From Ilumatobacteraceae bacterium (lineage in GTDB: Bacteria > Actinomycetota > Acidimicrobiia > Acidimicrobiales > Ilumatobacteraceae), in NCBI GenBank assembly GCA_023263465.1, contig JALQWV010000183.1, forward strand, positions 1 to 6,697: a stretch of DNA of 6,697 nucleotides, given 5' to 3'. Numbering within the stretch: position 1 is the stretch's first letter; the number at the start of each line of letters is the position of its first letter. Below, one piece after another: positions 1 through 6,052 of this stretch. Position numbers and translations under genes: made by a program. Below the pieces are notes generated by a model that was not told the origin of the DNA, searched no databases, and saw nothing but the letters and a program-made list of their open reading frames with translations.

Positions 1-173
1 TTCAGCGCAGCCTTCTTGGCAAGCTCAGCCTTCTTCTTCGCTGCCGCAGCCTTGTTCTTCACAGGCTTCTTGGCAACAGGCTTCCTCTTTGCTGCTGGCT
101 TTTTAGGGACAGATTTTTTCTTGGCTGCGGGTCTCTTGGAAACAGCCTTCTTCTTGGTTGGTTTTGCTGGCAT
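1..173 (-). CDS. Lys/Ala/Pro-rich N-terminus of a protein downstream of ileS, probably a DksA/TraR-type zinc-finger protein (partial)
   Basis: Only the first 57 codons are inside the window; the frame stays open to the edge, so the C-terminal part is missing. The start is ATG at 173-171, with an excellent Shine-Dalgarno five bases upstream. The visible part is extremely basic. It has short KKxA/KKP-type repeats (for example around residues 18-38, AAKKKSVPKKPAAKRKP) and then turns into an Ala/Lys helix-like stretch (residues 41-57, ending AELAKKAAL). This resembles histone H1-like or AlgP-type tails, which bind nucleic acid. No catalytic domain is visible. The DksA/TraR assignment is inference from gene order: in Streptomyces the gene directly after ileS and before lspA encodes a DksA/TraR-like zinc-finger protein, and many actinobacterial members carry Lys/Ala-rich N-terminal extensions. 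A stand-alone histone-like protein is the main alternative. The reality of the gene is well supported, its family only moderately. Confidence 0.72.
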   Translation of the reverse strand, partial: MPAKPTKKKAVSKRPAAKKKSVPKKPAAKRKPVAKKPVKNKAAAAKKKAELAKKAAL

Positions 174-177
174 AACT

Positions 178-185
178 ACCTCCCT
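178..185 (-). promoter_or_regulatory. Strong Shine-Dalgarno of the Lys-rich gene
   Basis: On the minus strand the bases read AGGGAGGT, with GGAGG ending five bases before the ATG at 173-171. It lies in the 23-nt gap after the ileS stop codon. This fixes the start of the partial gene and indicates efficient independent initiation, unlike most genes upstream in the cluster. Confidence 0.75.
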
Positions 186-196
186 GACTTGGCGCT

Positions 197-3100
197 TTAC
201 CGTAGTCGTTCCACAGCAACATAGATGGGAGTCCCATCGAGGTCCGTGGTTCGCGGCGCGTCCGTATTGTAGGACAAGCGCTCCGCAAGGGTTTCTGCAC
301 AGATGTAGTCAACAAAGGGAGCAACCTTTTCAGCCACATCGTCTGGCAGGCCAAGCATCAAATGAATCCGATCGGACACCCCGAGATCAGCCTCTCGGCG
401 AGTTTGCTGCACAATTCGCACAATGTCGCGAGCAGTTCCTTCCGCCAGGAGTTCTGGTGTGAGTGCAATGTCAAGCAACACCACTCCCTTGCCATCTGGC
501 AAGGCCGAGCTTGCAGTCATTTCTGCATCACCAACTGCCGCCAACAGTTTCAACTGATATTCGTGTGGCTGAAGTTCGTAACCGCCTGCAATTACCACAT
601 CACCCTGTTGGTTCCAGTCGCCCTTCTTCACGGCGACGATCACTTTTTGAGTATCACTGCCAAGTCGCGGCCCTAGAGCTGCTGGAACTACTTGCAATTC
701 GTGTCGCGCAACTCCGGCAACATCTGCAGTTAGTTTTACTTCCCGTACGTTTACTTCTTCAGTAATGATTGACACGAATGGTTGTAGCCCTGGCGCAAGC
801 GGCGAAGCAACGGTAAGGCTGGCTAGTGGGAGCCGAACGCGGCGGGAGTGCGATTTCCGCAATGACAGTGCTGTTGAACATACATCGCGAACTTGGTCCA
901 TCACGATTACCAATTCGTTGTCAACAGGAATGTCAGCAGCAATGGGCCACTCGGTGAGGTGAACGCTGCGATTGCCGGTAAGACCGATGTACACCTGCTC
1001 GGTAACCAGTGGCAGCAAGGGTGCTGCAACGCGGGTCAATACGTCTAGAACGGTATGCAACGTGTCAATTGCCTGTTGATCGCCAGACCAAAAACGATTG
1101 CGGCTGCGACGAATGTACCAATTTGTTAGGACATCAAGGAATGTGCGGACTTGCTGACACGCATTGAACAAGTCATATGCGTCCATGCTCACGGTGGTGT
1201 CATTCACCAGGTGGTGCAGTTTCGAGAATATGTACGTGTCCAACACGTTGTTGGACGAGAAGTCAACCTTTCCTGACTTGCCTTCAGCGTTTGCATAGAG
1301 CGACAAGAAATACCAGCTGTTCCACAGCGGCAACATCACTTGGCGTACTGTGTCGCGAATCCCCTCTTCGGTCACTGCAAAGTCAGAACCACGCAAAATT
1401 GACGAGGAAAGCAAATACCAGCGCATCGCATCCGCGCCGTAGTTATCGAACACTCCCATTGGGTCCGGGTAGTTGCGAAGGCTCTTCGACATCTTTTGAC
1501 CATCAGCACCGAGAACAATGCCATGACTCACACACGTTGAAAATGCAGGACGATCAAATAGTGCTGTGGCTAACACATGCAAGGTGTAAAACCAGCCCCG
1601 AGTTTGACCTATGTACTCAACGATGAAATCACCCGGGTTGTGCTGTTCGAACCATTCCTGATTTTCGAATGGATAATGAACTTGCGCAAACGGCATCGAC
1701 CCGCTTTCAAACCAGCAGTCCAACACCTCGGGCACGCGACGCATAGTGGATTTGCCCGATGGGTCATCAGGGTTTGGTCGCACCAAATCGTCAACTACAG
1801 GACGATGCAATTCTGTTACTTTCACGCCGAAGTCGCGCTCAAGTTCTGCAACGCTTCCATATACATCAATACGTGGAAAATCCGGATTGTCACTGCGCCA
1901 CACGGGAATTGGCGACCCCCAGAAGCGATTGCGACTGATGTTCCAGTCGCGTGCGTTTTCTAACCACTTTCCAAAGCTTCCGTCTTTGAGATGTTCCGGT
2001 ACCCACCGAATCTCTTGGTTCAATGCCACCATGCGGTCTTTCACTGCGGTCACATTGACGAACCATGAGCTCAATGCCATGTAGATGAGCGGTTTCCCCG
2101 TGCGCCAACAATGCGGGTATGAGTGATCGTAGGTTTCGTGGCGCAATACGACTCCACGCTCTTTGAGCGCACGAATGATGTGCGGATTCGCTTCGAAGAC
2201 CTGAAGGCCCGCATAGTCGGGAACCTCTTGGGTGAATTCGCCTCTGCTGTTTACTGGCACCACAAGTTCAATGCCGTTCTCTTTGCACACCTGATAGTCG
2301 TCTTCACCAAAACCTGGTGCCATGTGTACGACTCCAGTGCCATCCTCAGTGGTGACAAATTGGCCAGCAAACACACGGAAGGCGCCTGGTCGTCCCGAGA
2401 AATATGGAAAGAGTGGCGTGTATCTTTGGCCAACGAGTTCTGAACCGCGAATAGTTCCCAGCACTTCTGCCCCATCAAGTTCTTTCGCATATGCGGACAG
2501 ACGCGCTTCAGCCAACACATACACCGTGTCGTTGTGCCGCACACGTACGTACTCAACATCTGGCGCAACTGCCAAGGCAAGGTTGCTCGGTAGCGTCCAC
2601 GGTGTCGTCGTCCAGGCCAACAGATGGTCGCCAGACTCCAACACGAAAGCAACGGTGAGCGCGGGATCTTGCACCATTTTGTATGCGTCATCCATGCGTG
2701 TTTCGGTATTGGAAAGTGGAGTTTCGAGCGCCCATGAGTACGGCAACACGCGGAAGCCTTCATAGATCAGTCCCTTGTCCCACAGTGCCTTAAACGCCCA
2801 CATAACACTTTCCATATACGACGTGTCGAGGGTTTTGTAGTCGTTGGCAAAGTCAACCCAACGGGCCTGACGTGTGACGTAGCGCTCCCAATCAGCCGTG
2901 TACTGCAACACTGACACCTTGCAGTATTCATTGAATTTGTCAATGCCATAGTCGGTGATGGCTTGAGTACCAGATATGCCGAGTTGACGCTCTGCTTCAG
3001 CCTCTGCTGGCAAACCGTGACAATCCCATCCGAATCGCCGCTCTACTCGCTTACCGCGCATGGTCTGATAACGAGGCACCGCGTCTTTAACGAAACCCGT

Positions 3101-3295
3101 TAGCAGGTGCCCGTAGTGCGGGAGGCCGTTTGCAAACGGTGGCCCATCATAAAAAACAAACTCGTTTGACGCGTCGCCGGTTGTGGCGTGTTGCTCAACC
3201 GAAGCAGCAAAGGTGTTGTCCTGTTGCCAAAACTTCAACGTTTCGGTTTCAATTGCCGGAAAGTTTGGCTGCGGATCAACTTGTGGATACGACAC
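197..3295 (-). CDS. ileS: Isoleucyl-tRNA synthetase, type 2 (eukaryote-like) class
   Basis: A complete 1032-residue cytoplasmic class I aminoacyl-tRNA synthetase that charges tRNA-Ile with isoleucine. The HIGH motif is HYGH at residues 60-63 (within GLPHYGHLL) and the KMSKS loop is at 601-605. The CP1 editing domain, which clears Val-tRNA-Ile, lies roughly at 190-400, with the Thr-rich WTTTPWTLPSN at 228-238 and HMAPGFGEDD at 324-333. NRFWGSPIPVW (456-466), DCWFESGSMPF (526-536) and GQTRGWFY (563-570) are catalytic-core signatures. A helical anticodon-binding domain follows (about 690-830), then a C-terminal domain. The length, the NRFWGSPIPVW and KMSKSLRNYPDP forms, and the lack of a C-terminal Cys-rich zinc finger (only one Cys in the last 200 residues) mark the type-2 group usual in Actinobacteria. 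The start is GTG at 3295-3293: the frame upstream has no other ATG, GTG or TTG before a stop at 3337-3335. No clear Shine-Dalgarno precedes it. It starts 42 nt after yggT, so co-transcription is likely. Confidence 0.97.
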   Translation of the reverse strand: MSYPQVDPQPNFPAIETETLKFWQQDNTFAASVEQHATTGDASNEFVFYDGPPFANGLPHYGHLLTGFVKDAVPRYQTMRGKRVERRFGWDCHGLPAEAEAERQLGISGTQAITDYGIDKFNEYCKVSVLQYTADWERYVTRQARWVDFANDYKTLDTSYMESVMWAFKALWDKGLIYEGFRVLPYSWALETPLSNTETRMDDAYKMVQDPALTVAFVLESGDHLLAWTTTPWTLPSNLALAVAPDVEYVRVRHNDTVYVLAEARLSAYAKELDGAEVLGTIRGSELVGQRYTPLFPYFSGRPGAFRVFAGQFVTTEDGTGVVHMAPGFGEDDYQVCKENGIELVVPVNSRGEFTQEVPDYAGLQVFEANPHIIRALKERGVVLRHETYDHSYPHCWRTGKPLIYMALSSWFVNVTAVKDRMVALNQEIRWVPEHLKDGSFGKWLENARDWNISRNRFWGSPIPVWRSDNPDFPRIDVYGSVAELERDFGVKVTELHRPVVDDLVRPNPDDPSGKSTMRRVPEVLDCWFESGSMPFAQVHYPFENQEWFEQHNPGDFIVEYIGQTRGWFYTLHVLATALFDRPAFSTCVSHGIVLGADGQKMSKSLRNYPDPMGVFDNYGADAMRWYLLSSSILRGSDFAVTEEGIRDTVRQVMLPLWNSWYFLSLYANAEGKSGKVDFSSNNVLDTYIFSKLHHLVNDTTVSMDAYDLFNACQQVRTFLDVLTNWYIRRSRNRFWSGDQQAIDTLHTVLDVLTRVAAPLLPLVTEQVYIGLTGNRSVHLTEWPIAADIPVDNELVIVMDQVRDVCSTALSLRKSHSRRVRLPLASLTVASPLAPGLQPFVSIITEEVNVREVKLTADVAGVARHELQVVPAALGPRLGSDTQKVIVAVKKGDWNQQGDVVIAGGYELQPHEYQLKLLAAVGDAEMTASSALPDGKGVVLLDIALTPELLAEGTARDIVRIVQQTRREADLGVSDRIHLMLGLPDDVAEKVAPFVDYICAETLAERLSYNTDAPRTTDLDGTPIYVAVERLR

Positions 3296-3337
3296 GATGC
3301 GTAAGTGTACGACTTCGCTACTCTCGGTCCATTGCTA

Positions 3338-3577
3338 TCAGCAAATGGCGCTTCGCAGAATCGAAAGTCCGATCACCACAACGATCGGCGACAAATCAAG
3401 CGGCCCTACGAGAGGCAATGCACGCCGAACCGGCAACAACACCGGATCGGTGATTTGGTATATGACTTGTGATATCTGCCCAAAAATTCCATGTGGGTTA
3501 GCTGGAAACCACGACAAAATAACGCGCGCATACACCATGAAGATGAAAATGCCGAGTGCGAAGCAAACAAGAGACAC
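3338..3577 (-). CDS. yggT: YggT family small membrane protein
   Basis: A short integral membrane protein of the YggT family (YlmG in Gram-positives), of 79 residues from the GTG at 3577-3575. It has one YggT unit with two predicted membrane segments: a hydrophobic stretch of about 20 residues ending in ARVILSWF, and a second near the C-terminus (about residues 62-78). Between them are the family signatures DPVLLPVRRALP and LDLSPIVV. E. coli YggT has two such units; one is usual in Actinobacteria and plastids. The molecular role is not settled; links to division, membrane or plastid nucleoid organisation and osmotic tolerance are reported for the family. The GTG lies one base after the sepF stop (TGA C GTG) and gives the family-typical beginning MSLVCFALG, so translational coupling is likely. 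An in-frame TTG at 3604-3602 would give 88 residues and a 26-nt overlap with sepF. Neither start has a recognisable Shine-Dalgarno. The family call is firm, the start is not. Confidence 0.88.
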   Translation of the reverse strand: MSLVCFALGIFIFMVYARVILSWFPANPHGIFGQISQVIYQITDPVLLPVRRALPLVGPLDLSPIVVVIGLSILRSAIC

Positions 3578-3578
3578 G

Positions 3579-4133
3579 TCAGCCGCGCGGAGAACTTGCG
3601 CCAAATGGCTTTATCAAGAACACACCTGGAGACACTTTTTCCATCGTGCCTTGCATTCCATAAATCAAACCACTGGTGAAATCAAGCAAGCGTCGTGCTA
3701 CATCGCTATCGGCCGAACCGATATTCAACAACACCGAATTGCCGCTCTTAAACAAGTCAGCGACTTCTTTTGCTTGGTCATAACGCGTTGGTCGCACTTC
3801 AACTGGTTGTGCAGAGTTTGCAGATAGCGGACGAACGGTTGGCTGCGCGCGAAGCCCACTTGTTGATGGACGAACTTGCACGCTGGAGTCATCGCGCTGC
3901 TGTGGAGCACGAGTGTTCATGCCACGTGGTGCGCGAGGCGCACGCTGATCAACTATGTCGTCTTCGTATTCTTCGTAGTCGTCATACTCTTCTTCTTGGC
4001 GAACCATGCGTCCACGTGGTTCTGGACGGCGACGTGGAAGAGGGCGTTCAACCGCAACCGAAGCGTCGTAGTCGTCGTATGCGTCATCTGGGCCAAGACC
4101 CAGATAATCCATGGCTCGTCTAAACATTGACAT
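3579..4133 (-). CDS. sepF: Cell division protein SepF
   Basis: SepF is a cytoplasmic, membrane-associated protein that binds the FtsZ C-terminal peptide and anchors FtsZ polymers to the membrane. In Actinobacteria, which lack FtsA, it is the main early FtsZ anchor. From the ATG at 4133-4131 it is 184 residues. Residues 1-14 (MSMFRRAMDYLGLG) form the expected amphipathic membrane-binding helix. Next comes a long low-complexity linker: DDAYDDYD, an Arg/Pro-rich part, a very acidic Tyr-rich tract (47-59, EEEYDDYEEYEDD) and an Arg/Pro/Gln/Ser-rich part. The globular SepF core spans about 110-178, with YDQAKEVADLFKSGNSVLLN, LDFTSGLIYGMQG and VFLIKP. An in-frame TTG sits directly upstream at 4136-4134, and another ATG lies at 4127-4125. 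I chose 4133 because it gives the usual actinobacterial opening, though no strong Shine-Dalgarno separates the options. It starts 20 nt after yggS. Confidence 0.95.
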   Translation of the reverse strand: MSMFRRAMDYLGLGPDDAYDDYDASVAVERPLPRRRPEPRGRMVRQEEEYDDYEEYEDDIVDQRAPRAPRGMNTRAPQQRDDSSVQVRPSTSGLRAQPTVRPLSANSAQPVEVRPTRYDQAKEVADLFKSGNSVLLNIGSADSDVARRLLDFTSGLIYGMQGTMEKVSPGVFLIKPFGASSPRG

Positions 4134-4153
4134 CAAGCACAGGTTACAACAAG

Positions 4154-4813
4154 TTACCTAGGCGGTGATGGACGGTTGCCGAAAACAGCCGATCCCACGC
4201 GAACCATGGTGCTTCCCTCTTCGATTGCGATTTCGAGATCGCCGGTCATGCCCATGCTGCACTGTTGCAATCCATGATCATTGACCATTGACCGGAGCGT
4301 GCGAAAGGCGGAGCGGGTCACATTCGGGTCTTCATTTGTTGGCCCGACTGTCATGAGCCCTAAAACGTCAATGCCCAAATCGTGTGCAACACGGGTTAGC
4401 TCGCCAACATCGGCAGGCAAGCAGCCACCCTTGCCCTTCTCACCCGTCACGTTCACTTGCAGAAGTACCTGTGCCGTTACGGGAGAGCGGTTGGCGATTT
4501 CTGTGAGGAGCGAAAGGCGGTCCACAGACTGCCAGACATCGACTAGTCCCACTAATTGTCTGATCTTGTTTGACTGCAATTGCCCAATGAAATGCACCGG
4601 CAAGCGATCAGCCTTTACCACCTCAGCAGCCTTCGCGACGACCTCTTGTGCATAATTTTCGCCAACTGCGTCGCAACCAGCAACCCGAGCAAAATGCCAT
4701 GCTTCGGAGCCAAAGGTTTTTGTCACTCCAACGAGTGCAACATGTTCTCCGCCGGCATTGGCTATTCGTTTGCGCAGCGAAGCAACTGCTTCACTAACGC
4801 TGCGTTGGTTCAA
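4154..4813 (-). CDS. yggS: YggS/PLPBP family pyridoxal 5'-phosphate homeostasis protein
   Basis: A 219-residue single-domain alanine-racemase-fold (fold type III) PLP-binding protein. The family (E. coli YggS, human PLPHP, YlmE) holds PLP and affects vitamin B6 and amino/keto-acid homeostasis, with no confirmed enzymatic activity. The PLP lysine is K32 in VGVTKTF. Other family signatures are GENYAQE (51-57), HFIGQLQSNK (74-83), QVNVTGEKGKGG (119-130), GLMTVGP (152-158) and MGMTGDLEIAIEEGSTMVR (187-205). The last includes the phosphate-binding region; the usual MGMS is MGMT here, a conservative change. Length is close to that of family members. The start is TTG at 4813-4811, 8 nt after the ftsZ stop. 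The frame upstream has no ATG, GTG or TTG before a stop, and the first internal Met is far too late, so TTG is the only reasonable start. With no clear Shine-Dalgarno, translational coupling to ftsZ is likely. Confidence 0.95.
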   Translation of the reverse strand: MNQRSVSEAVASLRKRIANAGGEHVALVGVTKTFGSEAWHFARVAGCDAVGENYAQEVVAKAAEVVKADRLPVHFIGQLQSNKIRQLVGLVDVWQSVDRLSLLTEIANRSPVTAQVLLQVNVTGEKGKGGCLPADVGELTRVAHDLGIDVLGLMTVGPTNEDPNVTRSAFRTLRSMVNDHGLQQCSMGMTGDLEIAIEEGSTMVRVGSAVFGNRPSPPR

Positions 4814-4821
4814 CGTGAGAG

Positions 4822-5925
4822 TTACTTTAAGAACGAAGGAACGTCAAGACCGTCATCGTCGTCGCGCAATGGGTCTTCCCCAGCACCGAACAACTCTTTC
4901 AAACGACTTCCACGCTGTTCTGGAATGCGACCAGTATCAACGGCGCGTGGTTCACGTTGACGCGAAGTGGTGTTGTCGGCACGATCAAATCCGGCTGCGA
5001 TCACGGTGATCTTTACTTCGTCATCAAGTTCATCATCAATAACCGAACCAAAGATGATGTTTGCATCAGGATGAGCCACAGCATGGATGATTTCTGAAGC
5101 GGTGTTTACTTCAAACAATCCGAGGTCTGAAGGACCAGCGATATTCAACAGAATTCCCCGAGCGCCTTCAACCGAGGATTCAAGCAGTGGCGAGTTGATG
5201 GCGGCATTCGCTGCAACCGTTGCACGATTGTCTCCAGTGCCTCGACCGATCCCCATTAACGAGGTTCCCGCGTTCTTAAGAATCATTTTCACGTCCGCAA
5301 AGTCGGTATTAATGAGACCCGGAGTCATGATCAAACCGGTGATTCCTACCACTCCGTCCAACAACACTTGGTCTGCTGACGCAAATGCCGCCAATAGGCT
5401 GGTCTTGTCACTTGAAATAGCGAGCAAGCGCTCGTTTGGAATCACAATTAACGTGTCAACTTTTTCGCGAAGCTTAGAAATTCCTGCTTCTGCCTGTAAA
5501 GCACGACGACGACCTTCAAAATTGAATGGACGTGTCACGATGCCAACCGTGAGTGCACCTGCTGCGCGCGAAATCTCTGCGATAACCGGAGCCGCACCAG
5601 TTCCCGTGCCACCTCCTTCACCTGCGGTGATGAACACCATGTCGGCACCAGCAACAAGTTCTTCGATCTCTGCGCGGCTGGACTCTGCTGCTTCTCGACC
5701 AACTTCTGGATCGCTACCTGCACCAAGTCCACGAGTGAACTCGCGACCAATATCAATCTTCACTTCTGCGTCGCTCATCATCAGCGCCTGTGCATCAGTG
5801 TTTATGGCAATGAACTCGACACCTTTCATCCCGGAGTCGATCATGCGCTGCACAGCGTTAATGCCGCCTCCGCCCACGCCAATCACCTTGATCACTGCAA
5901 GAAAGTTGTGCGGTGCTCCAGCCAT
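4822..5925 (-). CDS. ftsZ: Cell division protein FtsZ
   Basis: The tubulin-like GTPase that polymerises at midcell into the Z ring and recruits the divisome. From ATG 5925-5923 it is 367 residues. Residue positions: nucleotide-binding GVGGGGINAV 16-25; tubulin signature GGGTGTG 104-110; RPFNFEGRRR 132-141; T7 synergy loop NTDFADV 206-212, keeping the catalytic acidic residues (D208, D211), with Thr where Leu, Val or Met is more usual. After the C-terminal domain (about 205-312) there is a short charged linker and the conserved C-terminal peptide LDVPSFLK (360-367), the docking site for SepF. A second ATG lies three codons upstream (5934-5932), but the GGAGG at 5940-5936 is only one base from it and ten bases from the ATG at 5925. 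The shorter form also begins MAGAPHNFLAVIKV, the usual actinobacterial N-terminus. It is preceded by ftsQ and followed 8 nt later by yggS; sepF, encoding its partner, is two genes on. Confidence 0.98.
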   Translation of the reverse strand: MAGAPHNFLAVIKVIGVGGGGINAVQRMIDSGMKGVEFIAINTDAQALMMSDAEVKIDIGREFTRGLGAGSDPEVGREAAESSRAEIEELVAGADMVFITAGEGGGTGTGAAPVIAEISRAAGALTVGIVTRPFNFEGRRRALQAEAGISKLREKVDTLIVIPNERLLAISSDKTSLLAAFASADQVLLDGVVGITGLIMTPGLINTDFADVKMILKNAGTSLMGIGRGTGDNRATVAANAAINSPLLESSVEGARGILLNIAGPSDLGLFEVNTASEIIHAVAHPDANIIFGSVIDDELDDEVKITVIAAGFDRADNTTSRQREPRAVDTGRIPEQRGSRLKELFGAGEDPLRDDDDGLDVPSFLK

Positions 5926-6052
5926 AGTGTTCATGCCTCCGTTAACGGTTACTCGATTGATGCGAAATATGCGAAACGTCTGTAACGACGTCGCCCCCGA
6001 GGCTAGTTGACCAACAAGGCCTGCATTGGAAGCCTCGCATGCTGGGTGGCTA
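5926..6052 (-). promoter_or_regulatory. ftsQ-ftsZ intergenic leader, possible ftsZ promoter region
   Basis: This is the longest non-coding stretch in the window, about 127 nt between the ftsQ stop and the chosen ftsZ start. In many Actinobacteria this interval carries ftsZ promoters, so one is expected here by analogy. I cannot identify a convincing -35/-10 pair: CATATT near 5965-5970 (minus strand) is a possible -10 but lacks a good -35 at 16-18 bases. The region does contain a tandem direct repeat (TTTCGCAT twice, 9-nt period, 5960-5976), a weak 5-bp inverted repeat (5976-5991) and the ftsZ Shine-Dalgarno. I see no run of T after a GC-rich hairpin that would mark a terminator for ftsQ. Confidence 0.35.
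5936..5940 (-). promoter_or_regulatory. Shine-Dalgarno of ftsZ that decides its start codon
   Basis: GGAGG on the minus strand. It is ten bases upstream of the ATG at 5925-5923 but only one base upstream of the ATG at 5934-5932, so it can serve the downstream start and hardly the upstream one. This is why ftsZ is annotated three codons shorter than its longest open frame. Confidence 0.7.

Noticed and set aside
16..462. Plus-strand open frame rich in Phe/Leu/Ala, looking like a membrane protein
   Set aside because: The hydrophobic run is the complement of Lys/Ala codons of the Lys-rich gene (AAG read as CTT/TTC). It is an artefact of that composition.
2251..2763. Minus-strand 170-codon frame inside ileS in another reading frame
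   Set aside because: It is fully contained in the ileS CDS, which is intact with all motifs; the overlapping frame has no family resemblance.
3183..3827. Plus-strand open frame (214 codons) across the ileS start, yggT and sepF
   Set aside because: It spans three genes on the other strand, its translation shows no recognisable family, and it has no initiation signal.
5976..5991. Inverted repeat ACGTC-N6-GACGT upstream of ftsZ
   Set aside because: The stem is only 5 bp with no compensating context. It is too short for a terminator or a confident operator.
5087..6010. Long plus-strand open frame (307 codons) opposite ftsZ
   Set aside because: It lies antisense to a certain ftsZ gene, and its Ser/Pro/Ala/Thr-rich translation is typical of the complement of a biased coding frame. 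No domain, Shine-Dalgarno or context supports it.
5926..6052. Possible Rho-independent terminator or sigma-70-type promoter in the ftsQ-ftsZ gap
   Set aside because: There is no GC-rich hairpin with a T-run, and no -35/-10 pair with acceptable sequence and spacing, so no specific site is claimed.
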